From the NCBI GenBank assembly GCA_938045195.1, contig CALINC010000021.1, forward strand, positions 1-48,134: a stretch of 48,134 nucleotides of DNA. The letters run 5' to 3'. The stretch's first letter is position 1. The number at the start of each line of letters is the position of its first letter. The notes beneath the pieces are model-generated. The model saw nothing but the letters and a program-made list of their open reading frames with translations. It had not been told where the DNA came from and did not search any database. Below, piece after piece: positions 7,890-16,163 of the stretch. The DNA is from an uncultured Treponema sp. (GTDB taxonomy: Bacteria; Spirochaetota; Spirochaetia; Treponematales; Treponemataceae). The translations under genes were made by a program, and so were the position numbers.

Positions 7890-8747
7890 TTATTCCTTAT
7901 AATTTGCAACTAAAATATGATTTGCAGCAACTTTGAACCTGTTACGAATATTTACAGCATATTTTTTTGCATATTCATCGACTATCATATTTCCATAAAG
8001 TTCTTCTGTAAGTGAAGTTTTTCCAATTACCATTAAAGCTTTACAACCAAGATTTTTAAAATCTTGTGCTAATTTTCGATGAGAATCATCATTAAATCCA
8101 TCTTTGTATTCTTTATTTCCATAATCAGAAAATACGCAATCATAAGGCGGATCTAAGAAAACAAAATCGTTAGATTTTGTCATATCAAAAATTTCTTTAT
8201 AATCTTTATTATAAATTTGTGTATGAGCAAGAAGATTTGAATGTTCTTTTGAAACCAACGAAGTATTTAAATGCTGATACCTTCCGAATGGAACGTTAAA
8301 TTCACCTTTAGCATTATATCTTATCATTCCAGAGTAAGCTGTTTTATTTATAAAAAAATAAATTAAAGCATCAGAATATTTTTTTTCAGATAAACCATTA
8401 TACATATTACGAATTTGATAATATAAATATTCATTTTTATCTTCCACATGTTCTGTCGGATGAAGTTTTTTTAGTTCATCAAAGTCATGACGATTTTCTT
8501 CATAAATCTTTTCTATTGCATCTAATTCTTTGCGAAGATTTGAAAAATCGGTTTTTACACCATCATAAAACATTATGAGTTTAGAATTTATATCATTGAT
8601 AATTGCATTTTGAGGCTCTAAATAGAAATACAGAGCGCCTCCGCCAAAGAAAGGTTCTATGTATCGCCCATTAAACTGCGGAATTTGCTTTTCTATGTTT
8701 GGAATCTCCTTAGATTTTCCACCACGATATTTTATCAAAGGTTTCAT
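7890..8747 (-). CDS. Dam-class (D12) DNA adenine-N6 methyltransferase
   Basis: This enzyme transfers a methyl group from S-adenosylmethionine to adenine N6. Visible motifs are KYRGGKSKEIP (about 5-15), the SAM-binding loop YIEPFFGGGALYF (about 29-41), IINDINSKLI and the catalytic DPPYDC (about 198-203). Order and length (285) fit the Dam/M.DpnII class. Its partner is an AlwI-like nuclease whose GGATC site contains palindromic GATC. One GATC methylase could thus protect both strands of the asymmetric site (inference). No SD precedes the ATG and a -10-like TATAGT lies only 6 nt upstream. Confidence 0.92.
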   Translation of the reverse strand: MKPLIKYRGGKSKEIPNIEKQIPQFNGRYIEPFFGGGALYFYLEPQNAIINDINSKLIMFYDGVKTDFSNLRKELDAIEKIYEENRHDFDELKKLHPTEHVEDKNEYLYYQIRNMYNGLSEKKYSDALIYFFINKTAYSGMIRYNAKGEFNVPFGRYQHLNTSLVSKEHSNLLAHTQIYNKDYKEIFDMTKSNDFVFLDPPYDCVFSDYGNKEYKDGFNDDSHRKLAQDFKNLGCKALMVIGKTSLTEELYGNMIVDEYAKKYAVNIRNRFKVAANHILVANYKE

Positions 8748-8753
8748 ATTAAA

Positions 8754-8782
8754 ACTATATCATAAAACTAAATTTATTATAA
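8754..8782 (-). promoter_or_regulatory. possible promoter of the R-M operon, next to the ATG
   Basis: On the minus strand TATAGT (8759-8754) lies 6 nt before the methyltransferase ATG. A weak -35, TTATAA (8782-8777), sits 17 bp further up. The placement implies a leaderless methyltransferase mRNA. Confidence 0.4.
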
Positions 8783-8843
8783 CTGCTTAACCAAGTGCCC
8801 CCAATGCGGACAGTCTACATAACAGGATTTACGCAGCTGCCCG

Positions 8844-10127
8844 TTATTTTATGTTATATTTGCATGGAAGAATATATGTATTCATCATTAAATTATCTAC
8901 TGCATGTTTCTCGATTAAAGCACGATAAAACTCGCCGCTTTTTTTAACGGTTCGTTTTTGAGTTTCATAATCGCAATGAACTAATCCGAAGCGCGCAGAC
9001 TCTCCCTCTTTCCATTCAAAATTATCGATAAAACACCAATGATAATAGGCTTCAAAGGGCAGCTCCGATTCCGCTATTAATTTTAGATGATCGTAAATAC
9101 ACAAACTTCTAAAACTGTCGGTGTTATCGCAAGTTCCGTTTTCGCTTACAATAATCGGCACCTGTAAATATTCGTAACAGGTTTTTGCACATTCAATTAA
9201 ACCTTGCGGATAAATGTCCCAGCCTAAGTCATTTTTTGGAGTGTTTTTAAATGGCTTATATCCGAAGCCGTGAACAGCCTGTCTTGAATAATAATTAATT
9301 GCAATATAATCGGCATATTGTTTTTTTTCTATATTTAAAATATTCCTAAACGGAAATTTAAATTCGGCTTTATAACAGGCTTTCATTATTCCGTCTTGAA
9401 AAAGATGTTTTAGTCTTTTTGCAGAAGCGCAATCGGCGCGGCTTTTCGGATTTTCAGGATAAAAGGCTTGAACATGGTGGGCAAAGCTGACACGTGTAAA
9501 GCCGAAACCTTTTTCTTTCCGTATTTTATGAATTATATCGTAAGCCTTACAATGGCAGGCAATTAAAATATTCATAACTTTTATTGTCTTAAAAAACGAT
9601 TTTTTTTCGGGAGGCCACAAGCCTAAAAAATAAGAATGAACCGCATAGACGTTCGGTTCATTGATTGTAATATATTCATCACAGAGATCGCCGAATTCTC
9701 TTATGCAGGTTTCTACAAATTGTAAGAAAAATTTTATGTTTTTCTTTTTTGTAAAACCGCCGGCGTTTTCAAACCACATCGGATGGCTAAAATGGTATAA
9801 GGTTAAAAGCGGTTTTATACCCGCCTTTTTTAAAAGTAAAAACTCCTCACGGTAATGCTTTATTGCTTCTTCATTATATATTCCTTGTTTTGGTTCCAGT
9901 CTTGCCCATTCTATAGACATTCTATAGGTTTGAATTTTAAGTTTTTTTAAAAGTTCCGTATCTTCTTTTAGTTTTTCGTAGTGCATATTCGCCCGCGCCG
10001 CATCGGAACCGTCGTTCGTCATTTTTCTATCGCAAAAATCGTTCCAGTTGGAATTAACACGCCCTCCTTCAATTTGCGTTGAAGCGGTAGCAACACCGAG
10101 TAAAAAATCTTTCTTTAATGTAAACAT
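8844..10127 (-). CDS. glycoside hydrolase family 1 (beta-glucosidase / 6-phospho-beta-glucosidase type)
   Basis: GH1 enzymes are retaining beta-glycosidases with a TIM barrel. The N-terminal FLLGVATASTQIEGG, the acid/base motif TINEPNVYA (Glu about 157) and the nucleophile motif IVSENGTCD (Glu about 327) are present, as is the C-terminal WCFIDNFEW-type aglycone loop. The length is 427 residues. The start has GGAGGAAAAAG upstream. No PTS or sugar transporter lies beside it, so I cannot say whether the substrate is phosphorylated or which sugar is used. It is transcribed alone, divergently from the 10368 operon. Confidence 0.92.
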   Translation of the reverse strand: MFTLKKDFLLGVATASTQIEGGRVNSNWNDFCDRKMTNDGSDAARANMHYEKLKEDTELLKKLKIQTYRMSIEWARLEPKQGIYNEEAIKHYREEFLLLKKAGIKPLLTLYHFSHPMWFENAGGFTKKKNIKFFLQFVETCIREFGDLCDEYITINEPNVYAVHSYFLGLWPPEKKSFFKTIKVMNILIACHCKAYDIIHKIRKEKGFGFTRVSFAHHVQAFYPENPKSRADCASAKRLKHLFQDGIMKACYKAEFKFPFRNILNIEKKQYADYIAINYYSRQAVHGFGYKPFKNTPKNDLGWDIYPQGLIECAKTCYEYLQVPIIVSENGTCDNTDSFRSLCIYDHLKLIAESELPFEAYYHWCFIDNFEWKEGESARFGLVHCDYETQKRTVKKSGEFYRALIEKHAVDNLMMNTYILPCKYNIK

Positions 10128-10273
10128 CTTTTTCCTCCATACTTGGAATATTTAACATATCTCATTCTAGCATAAATCTATTAAAAATTCTACTTAAAAA
10201 TTTTAAAAATAAATTTATTCCTTTACTTGTTATTTTAACAATCTTGTGATATATTATAATAAACGTTTAAAGT
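10128..10273. promoter_or_regulatory. divergent intergenic region with the -10 box of the 10368 operon
   Basis: AT-rich gap. TATAAT at 10255-10260 is a good -10 box for the plus-strand operon, but I see no convincing -35 at 16-18 bp. A palindrome ATAAACGTTTAA directly follows it (10259-10270) and could be an operator. The transcript would then begin just before the R1 repeat. Confidence 0.5.
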
Positions 10274-10360
10274 AAGGATGTGTGATAAACAGTTCGGTAC
10301 AAATCGTGCCTCACTGTTTATCTGCCGAGTTTGCCTTTCGGCAAATGTCGTATTATGGGA
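10274..10360 (+). repeat. R1 hairpin repeat, copy B (unit 2 form), in the leader of the 10368 operon
   Basis: H1 (10284-10322) has the outer stem GATAAACAG/CTGTTTATC and inner stem GGTAC/GTGCC with one T-G wobble. H2 (10329-10345) is TTTGCC/GGCAAA. The element lies between the -10 box and a GGGAG ribosome site. ATGGGAG closes it, as in copy E. An open frame through it would add 30 residues to the next protein, but that extension is repeat-derived and precedes a normal signal peptide, so it is not counted as coding. Confidence 0.85.
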
Positions 10361-10367
10361 GTTAAGT

Positions 10368-10826
10368 ATGAAGAAAAAAATTGTAGTATTTTTAATAATG
10401 CTAACTGCAATAACGGGGCTGTGCTTTGCACAAGCAGCCGCAAAGGTTGAAGAAATCGTAAATGCTGATGTTGTAACGAAAGGTCAGGCTTGTTATCTTG
10501 TCGGTACGGCAGTAGGCATATTGGAAGACTCTGTGAGTTATAGTGATGCTTTCAGTAAATATGAACACTTAAAAATGTTTAAAAACGCTTCGTTTGATGA
10601 ACCGATAACATTAGCAGAATTTTCAAATCTTGTACTTCAAAATTCAAAGGTAAATAAAAGTTTGTGGTATATTATATCCAAAAGTCCGTATTATGCGTTA
10701 AGACAGTTAAAACTCGACGGAATAATAGGAAAAAATGCAGTGGGCTCGGCAACTATTAAGCCATTGACCGCTTTTGATATTTTATCAAAACTGATAGCGG
10801 AAGAAGTTTCCGAAGGGGAAGAATAA
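10368..10826 (+). CDS. small exported protein with weak SLH-like features
   Basis: The product is 152 residues from the ATG at 10368, chosen because GGGAG precedes it and a signal peptide (KKK then a hydrophobic stretch ending FAQA) follows at once. The mature part has ITLAEFSNLVLQ and later LKLDGIIG...IKPLTAFDIL. This pattern loosely resembles surface-layer-homology repeats (ITRAEF / L...GII.G). That is only suggestive. It is the first gene of an operon with an outer-membrane candidate 1 nt downstream and a FecR-domain protein. A structural role in the envelope is inferred; no enzymatic motif is seen. Confidence 0.75.
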   Translation: MKKKIVVFLIMLTAITGLCFAQAAAKVEEIVNADVVTKGQACYLVGTAVGILEDSVSYSDAFSKYEHLKMFKNASFDEPITLAEFSNLVLQNSKVNKSLWYIISKSPYYALRQLKLDGIIGKNAVGSATIKPLTAFDILSKLIAEEVSEGEE

Positions 10827-10827
10827 A

Positions 10828-11991
10828 ATGAAAAAAAAGATTTGTGCGCTGATTTTAATTTTGAATACAGTGTTTTTATTCGCTTTTGAAGGCGGCGGTC
10901 TTATAAAAACAGGCATAGGTTTTGATATTGCTCCGTCGAAATTAAAAGATATTGCCCCAAGTATTGTGTTGCATCACTATGACGGAATTTCTCTTTGGGC
11001 AAGACAAAATATGGATACAGAAGGAAACTTTAACTTTAACATACAGGCTTCGTATCTTTTTAATGTAGGGAAATGGCTGAGACCCGTAAATACAAAAGCC
11101 TCGTTAAATCATATTTTAGATATAGACCTATTGAAATTTTCGTTTTTGTTACCGTTTCAAAACAATTCCTTATTATTGGAATTCGGACGGTACGGATTAG
11201 CGGATATTACAGGAATAATATTTGATCAAAAGATAGACGGCTTTTTTGTTTCATATAAACGTTCGGATGTATCTTTGGTTTTCAATTTGGGATATACGGG
11301 ATTGTTAAATGCTTACACAAATAATATCAAAGCTGATAATTCTGCAAAATATACAAAACTGTATAGATTGTCGCCGTCGTTTTTTCAGTTGACAGGTTTG
11401 GCTCAAATTCCATTGGGAAAACAAAAGCACATACTTAGCTTTGAGCTTGATTCTTTTATAGAAACCAAAAGCAAAGGCATAACAAAGAATTATTTTACCG
11501 TCCAAGCAAATGGTCCCATTGCTCCGGGCTTGTTTTTTCTGCTTTCAACGTCAGGCGTTCTTTTATCACGTTCGGATAAAGTACAAGGAGGTATTGCTCT
11601 AAACGGAGAATTAAACTATTATTTTGCAAAATACGGTGCACGGATCGGCGGAAAAACGCAATGGTTCTCCGGAGGAAAAATTCCGTTTGAAACTTTTAGT
11701 TTAAAAAGTGCTTCGCAAACAAATCTTATACCGTATTCAAACTTGTGGAAAACAAGTTTAATGTTAAGTATAAAGCCTGTTTCCGGTTTATTTTTAGCTA
11801 CGGATTTCGGCATTTTTTGCAAGGGTCTACACAAGCATGGAAAAGAACTGTATAAAGGGTTTGAATGGAACGCTTCGCTTGGTTATACCCTTTTTACCGA
11901 TATTTTCCTTGGCTTTAATACGGGATTATTTGTCGATAACAATACAACTATAAAATCGCGGATTGGTTTTAGAGGAACAATTTCATTCTAA
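10828..11991 (+). CDS. predicted outer-membrane beta-barrel protein
   Basis: The 387 residues begin with a signal peptide (MKKKICALILILNTVFLFAF). The rest is built of short amphipathic stretches with alternating hydrophobic residues and aromatic girdles, separated by polar turns, and ends in FRGTISF with a C-terminal Phe. That end is typical of BAM-assembled outer-membrane proteins. No named family is recognised. The start codon follows the previous stop by 1 nt, so the two are translationally coupled, and the FecR-domain gene comes 20 nt later. A joint role in the periplasm/outer membrane is inferred. Confidence 0.75.
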   Translation: MKKKICALILILNTVFLFAFEGGGLIKTGIGFDIAPSKLKDIAPSIVLHHYDGISLWARQNMDTEGNFNFNIQASYLFNVGKWLRPVNTKASLNHILDIDLLKFSFLLPFQNNSLLLEFGRYGLADITGIIFDQKIDGFFVSYKRSDVSLVFNLGYTGLLNAYTNNIKADNSAKYTKLYRLSPSFFQLTGLAQIPLGKQKHILSFELDSFIETKSKGITKNYFTVQANGPIAPGLFFLLSTSGVLLSRSDKVQGGIALNGELNYYFAKYGARIGGKTQWFSGGKIPFETFSLKSASQTNLIPYSNLWKTSLMLSIKPVSGLFLATDFGIFCKGLHKHGKELYKGFEWNASLGYTLFTDIFLGFNTGLFVDNNTTIKSRIGFRGTISF

Positions 11992-12011
11992 CTTATATAT
12001 GGAGGAAAACT

Positions 12012-12782
12012 ATGAAAAAAAGAATGTTTATCACAGCATTGATTTTATCGTGTTTTATTCCGCTTGCGGCAATCGATGCGGAAGTAATCGCCGTAAAAGG
12101 TAAGGCGGAAGTAAAAACAATGGGGTCGTGGGTACTCGCAAAAAAAGGCGACATTATAAAGGCGGGAAGTACTGTTTCTACGGCTTTTAAGTCGGAGTTG
12201 ACGTTAAAAATTGACGGGTCAACTATTGTTGTTCAACCGTTGACGCGCCTCACGATTGAAGAAATTGCAAGCAAAACCGAAACGGTTTCTTCACAAGTAT
12301 ATCTTAATATAGGTTCTGTAAAAGCTGACGTAAAACCTGCTTCTACAAAAAAAGTAGAATTTAAGGTTAAAACGCCGGTCGCAACCGCTTCTGTACGAGG
12401 TACATCGGGAAAAATAAGTTCAGACGGAACTTTGGAGGGATATACCGGAGAATGGCTTTATGTAGCAAATAACGGTGAAACTGTTGCAATAAACCCGGGA
12501 AGCGTGGTTTGTATAACGGGCACGGGAGCAATAAATCCGCCTCAACAAGTTATGATCGGTAAAGCACAAGCAACTGTGGTTACAAGTCTTGCAGATAAAG
12601 AGAAAAATGCTATGTCCATTGCGTCACAAGCGGCGATACCCGCTGAAACGGAAAACATGGGGGATGATAATAATAATTCACCCTCTGACCCTACCCCTAG
12701 TCCTAGTCCTACCCCTTCCCCGCAGCCTGAGCCGCCCGCACCTAAGCCGACAGTGCAGATTAATATTTCATGGGAAGATTAG
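12012..12782 (+). CDS. exported FecR-domain protein with a proline-rich tail
   Basis: After a signal peptide (about 1-20) comes the FecR-type beta fold: VIAVKGKAEVKTMGSWVLAK, GDIIKAGSTVSTAFKSELTL and KTPVATASVRGTSG (about 117-130), which is the most conserved FecR block. The final 50 residues are low-complexity (PSPTPSPQPEPPAPKP), likely a wall- or membrane-spanning linker. Classic FecR proteins are sigma-regulator sensors anchored in the inner membrane. This one has no transmembrane segment after the signal and no sigma gene beside it, so it is more likely a periplasmic scaffold. SD GGAGG precedes the ATG. Its last 15 bp overlap the 3' end of yigZ on the other strand. Confidence 0.85.
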   Translation: MKKRMFITALILSCFIPLAAIDAEVIAVKGKAEVKTMGSWVLAKKGDIIKAGSTVSTAFKSELTLKIDGSTIVVQPLTRLTIEEIASKTETVSSQVYLNIGSVKADVKPASTKKVEFKVKTPVATASVRGTSGKISSDGTLEGYTGEWLYVANNGETVAINPGSVVCITGTGAINPPQQVMIGKAQATVVTSLADKEKNAMSIASQAAIPAETENMGDDNNNSPSDPTPSPSPTPSPQPEPPAPKPTVQINISWED

Positions 12783-13370
12783 TAATTTGACTGTTTTACT
12801 GCCCTTAGCCGTATTTTCAACAAAAGCGGAAAGGGCGGTTTTTTCTTCTGCAGGAAAAACTCCGGTCAGTGTTACCGATTCGCCGAATTCGATATGTTCC
12901 GTTTTTACAGAAAAATCGGCGAGGTGCTGCTTTAATATTTCATAATCGGAATATGGACACAAAAGTTCAAAGCGGCTTTTCTCTATAAGCGGTTCCGTTT
13001 TGGCTTTTTCCAAAACGGCTTTTGCCGAGCCGGAATATGCTTTTACCAAACCTCCCGAACCTAATAGCGTACCGCCGAACCATCGGGTAATTGTAAGCAG
13101 TATTCCCGTAATGCCGCTCCCCTTGAGTACACTTAAAGCGGGCTTTCCGGCGGTACCGGAGGGTTCGCCGTCATCTGAACAACCGAGTATACCGCCAGTG
13201 CTGCCTAGCACAAAAGCATGCACGACATGGCTTGCATCATGATATTTTTTCTTTTGCTCTTTTAACAAAAATCCGGCTTCTTCTTGGGTTTGTAGAGGAA
13301 AAAGCTCGGCTAAAAACTTTGACTTTTTTATATTCAATTTTGTACAAGCATATTCAGTCAATATGTTCAA
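12768..13370 (-). CDS. yigZ: YigZ/IMPACT family protein
   Basis: The IMPACT N-terminal domain is clear: KKSKFLAELFP, the signature DDGEPSGTAGKPALSVL (about 66-82), and RWFGGTLLGSGGLVKAY (about 98-114). A ferredoxin-like C-terminal domain (DUF1949 type) follows. The length of 200 residues is normal. The biochemical role of the bacterial family is unsettled; the eukaryotic relatives regulate Gcn2. The ATG overlaps the comEC stop (ATGA), so it is the last gene of the 17279-12768 minus-strand run, and it overlaps the fecR-domain gene tail to tail. Confidence 0.93.
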   Translation of the reverse strand: MNILTEYACTKLNIKKSKFLAELFPLQTQEEAGFLLKEQKKKYHDASHVVHAFVLGSTGGILGCSDDGEPSGTAGKPALSVLKGSGITGILLTITRWFGGTLLGSGGLVKAYSGSAKAVLEKAKTEPLIEKSRFELLCPYSDYEILKQHLADFSVKTEHIEFGESVTLTGVFPAEEKTALSAFVENTAKGSKTVKLLIFP

Positions 13371-14962
13371 AACGTCCCCTCCGCTCTATTTTTTTTAATG
13401 ATATAGGCGGCTTTTATCATTATAAAACCTGCCGTAAAAGGTATGCACGAAAACAAAGTTTTGTGCAGTAATGTTTGAGCTTCTAAAAGGGGGAATGCTG
13501 CAAAAAATTGTGCAAGCATTACAATAATTTTATATAAGAAATTTAAAATAAAATTAAAAATAACGCCGGTAAATGGAAATAAAAATGCAAAAAAAACGCT
13601 TGCCATCCCTAAAATTAAAAAAAATGATACAATCGGGCTTATAATCACCGAGGCGATTATGCCTATCGGTGCAAGAATACCGATTTTAGTGATAACAGCG
13701 GGAGCTGTAAAGGCTTGGGCTCCTAGAGAAGCCGAAACACCTCCAAGTAGTTTAGGCGGTATCTTGCCGCGTAATATTTCAATGAGTGCCCCTCCAAAAA
13801 GCAAGATTCCCGCTAAAGCCCCATAAGAAAGCATAAAGCCCAAACTAAGCGCATCGGCAGGTTTAATTAGTATATGTGCAATAAGCATTGTGCTTAACAC
13901 GGCAAGCATATCCGGTTTAAGTGCAAGTGATTTGCCTACAACTAAAATAATCATCATTCCCAAGGCTCTATTTAAAGATGGAGCGGAACCCGCAAACCAT
14001 ACAAAAAGCACAATAGAGATAAGCGAAAACTTAATTGCAAAACTTCGCTTGCCGAAAACCGTCCCCATTCTAATTGCCGCAAGACTAACAAGTGAAACAT
14101 GCATACCAGATAATGCTAAAATATGGGCGAGTCCTGCATTTTTAAATGAAAAAGAGCAGACGGTTTCTAAAAAATCTTTGTTTGCTGAAAGCAGGGCAAG
14201 CAGCAAACCGCCCGCTCCGCCCCATCCTGCCAAAAGTCGCATGAGGTTAAACCTGAACCGAGCGCGCAGCCCCGAAAAAAAGGAGTTCCAGCCCAAAAAT
14301 TCAGGAATTTTACCGCCTATAAAGAAAACGGCAGGTGTAATTTTATCTTTTTTTGTACCGAATTTTCCCTCTGCAGCAAGAATAGCTCCTTTTGAAAAAT
14401 TTTTACAGGCATTTTCCTTTTTAGATTTAAATGCCGTAATCGAAAAAGCATTATTTTGTTTTACCATTTCGGCAGGGAAAAAAACTTTGATATTCCCTTT
14501 TGCGGAAAATTCGGCAGCATTTTTATAAGAGCAGGATAAAAGTTTTGCCTCTGCGGAATAATATTTTGTTCCGGCAGGAACAGCTTCTCCCGTAAGAATA
14601 CATTGTATGCATTCGGCTTTTTCCGTTTCTGCAAGGCTTAACACGGGGGAATATAACACAAAAAGACGTAAAAAAGCATACATACCTGCCGCAAAACCTG
14701 CAAAAATATATAAAAGAATTTTTATCGGTTTTACACTTGTTTTTTTCTTTTTTTTAAGAAAAGAATAACAGGCAAACATAAAAATGAAGCCTAAGACTGA
14801 AAATAAAAAAAAGAAAAAGACTATAAAAGGCGAAAAATAAGATTGTAATGCACAACACAAATAAAAAACGGCTATAGCAGTACAAGCCGTAAAAACTACC
14901 GGTGCAGGAAAAACGGTCTCCCAAAAGCCGGGGTTTTTAATATTTAACTGTTCATTTACCAC
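13367..14962 (-). CDS. comEC: ComEC/Rec2 family DNA-uptake channel, without the beta-lactamase-like domain
   Basis: ComEC forms the inner-membrane channel for transforming DNA. The 531 residues comprise N-terminal membrane helices, a DUF4131-like soluble part, and the competence domain. The competence domain carries NAGLAHILALSGMHVSL (about 270-287), FVWFAGSAPSLNRA and many hydrophobic segments up to about 520. The C-terminal metallo-beta-lactamase domain of longer ComECs is absent; the gene ends in IKKNRAEGTF. Other DNA-uptake genes are not in the window. It overlaps both neighbours by a few bases, so expression is coupled. Confidence 0.88.
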   Translation of the reverse strand: MVNEQLNIKNPGFWETVFPAPVVFTACTAIAVFYLCCALQSYFSPFIVFFFFLFSVLGFIFMFACYSFLKKKKKTSVKPIKILLYIFAGFAAGMYAFLRLFVLYSPVLSLAETEKAECIQCILTGEAVPAGTKYYSAEAKLLSCSYKNAAEFSAKGNIKVFFPAEMVKQNNAFSITAFKSKKENACKNFSKGAILAAEGKFGTKKDKITPAVFFIGGKIPEFLGWNSFFSGLRARFRFNLMRLLAGWGGAGGLLLALLSANKDFLETVCSFSFKNAGLAHILALSGMHVSLVSLAAIRMGTVFGKRSFAIKFSLISIVLFVWFAGSAPSLNRALGMMIILVVGKSLALKPDMLAVLSTMLIAHILIKPADALSLGFMLSYGALAGILLFGGALIEILRGKIPPKLLGGVSASLGAQAFTAPAVITKIGILAPIGIIASVIISPIVSFFLILGMASVFFAFLFPFTGVIFNFILNFLYKIIVMLAQFFAAFPLLEAQTLLHKTLFSCIPFTAGFIMIKAAYIIKKNRAEGTF

Positions 14963-16158
14963 TTTAACTCCTCTATGGCATTTCGAGAAGCCTGTTTAAC
15001 CGTTTGTGAATAATCGAGATATTCAACATACAATAAATAATCAAATGCGGTTTTGTCTCCAAGCCTTCCCAAAGCCGTAATTACTGCAAGAATAAGATTC
15101 TCGTCATATTGCTTTGTTTTTTCGGTTTCCGAATTTAAGGCTCCTAACAATATTGACAAATTTCGGGAAGATTCGGGCGTACCTAAATTCCCCATACAGT
15201 CTATAACCTGTATAAAGACTTCAGAAGGAATCTTGCCTTGTTTCCAAGCAGTTTGTTCAAAGAAGAAAAATTTGTTTACGTCAGCCGAAGCCTTGCTCCA
15301 TTTTAAATTTGAGAGCGTCTTCAAGGTTTCGAGAACAAGTTTTTCCGCATTTTCAGGTTCGGTTTTAAGGTGTTCAATACCATAAGACAAAACGCTTTCG
15401 GTAATTTCTCCCAGTCCGCCGCTTGAAATATTCTTGTTTCCTTTTGCCAATAAATAGAGCGTCCATATATATTGTATGTTTTTTTCGTCTTTTTTGCCTA
15501 CAATTTCATAAAAATAATCAAAAGAAATATTGTTTAACGCATTTGTTACCGCTTTTTTTAAATTTTCACTTACAGGATATAAAAGTGTTCTAAACAGGAC
15601 ATCAAAAGAAGAAGCATCGGCGAAATTCCCTAAGGCTTCTGCATAAGAAATAAGAAGATTTATGTTCAGCTTTTTTCCTGCGAGTAAGTCGGATAAACCG
15701 CTGTCATAACGCGAATTTAAGTAGGTAATAAAGCCGGAGTCTTTTTCTATTAAAACGCTTAAAGTTTTTAGACAAGCAATTTTAAAATCTTCGTTTTCCA
15801 CTGCTGAAAATAAATAGCGGATATCTTGAACCGCAGATTTTTCGTTAAGTTCACCTATTTTTTTTACGGCAATTATTCCTATATCCAAAAGCCTTGTGTC
15901 GCCGCTCAGAATTTCATACGAATTATGAAAATAATTTATTACGTCTTTATATAGCGGGATTAAATTGATATCCGCAGAATCCGGCAGTGATTTTAAAAGA
16001 GCCAGTTTTTCATCAATGCCCGCACTTACAAAATTACGTCTTAATTCATTAAGAGTTTCGGCTTCATTTGAATATAAATTTACAAAAGTACATACAAAAA
16101 ATGTTAAGACCGTATAGCGGATTAAACATAGTTTTAAATAAACTGATTTTTTTTTCAT
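14956..16158 (-). CDS. exported alpha-helical (HEAT-like) repeat protein
   Basis: The product is 400 residues from the ATG at 16158, which has GGAAGAG in front. A TTG at 16176 would be the longer alternative. A signal peptide or N-terminal anchor (LIRYTVLTFFVCTFVNLY) is followed by helical pairs such as EKLALLKSLPDSADINLIPLYKD, AIVAVKKIGELNEKSAVQDI, AEALGNFADASSFDVLF and VITALGRLGDKTAFDYLL. These resemble HEAT repeats, which usually act as protein-binding scaffolds. No catalytic motif is seen. It sits between the PilZ gene and comEC with overlaps or tiny gaps, so it belongs to that operon. Its function is unknown. Confidence 0.7.
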   Translation of the reverse strand: MKKKSVYLKLCLIRYTVLTFFVCTFVNLYSNEAETLNELRRNFVSAGIDEKLALLKSLPDSADINLIPLYKDVINYFHNSYEILSGDTRLLDIGIIAVKKIGELNEKSAVQDIRYLFSAVENEDFKIACLKTLSVLIEKDSGFITYLNSRYDSGLSDLLAGKKLNINLLISYAEALGNFADASSFDVLFRTLLYPVSENLKKAVTNALNNISFDYFYEIVGKKDEKNIQYIWTLYLLAKGNKNISSGGLGEITESVLSYGIEHLKTEPENAEKLVLETLKTLSNLKWSKASADVNKFFFFEQTAWKQGKIPSEVFIQVIDCMGNLGTPESSRNLSILLGALNSETEKTKQYDENLILAVITALGRLGDKTAFDYLLYVEYLDYSQTVKQASRNAIEELKW

Positions 16159-16163
16159 ATTTT

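Noticed and set aside
10278..10367. N-terminal extension of the 10368 protein
   Set aside because: It is a translation of R1 copy B, and the real start has an SD and is followed directly by a signal peptide.
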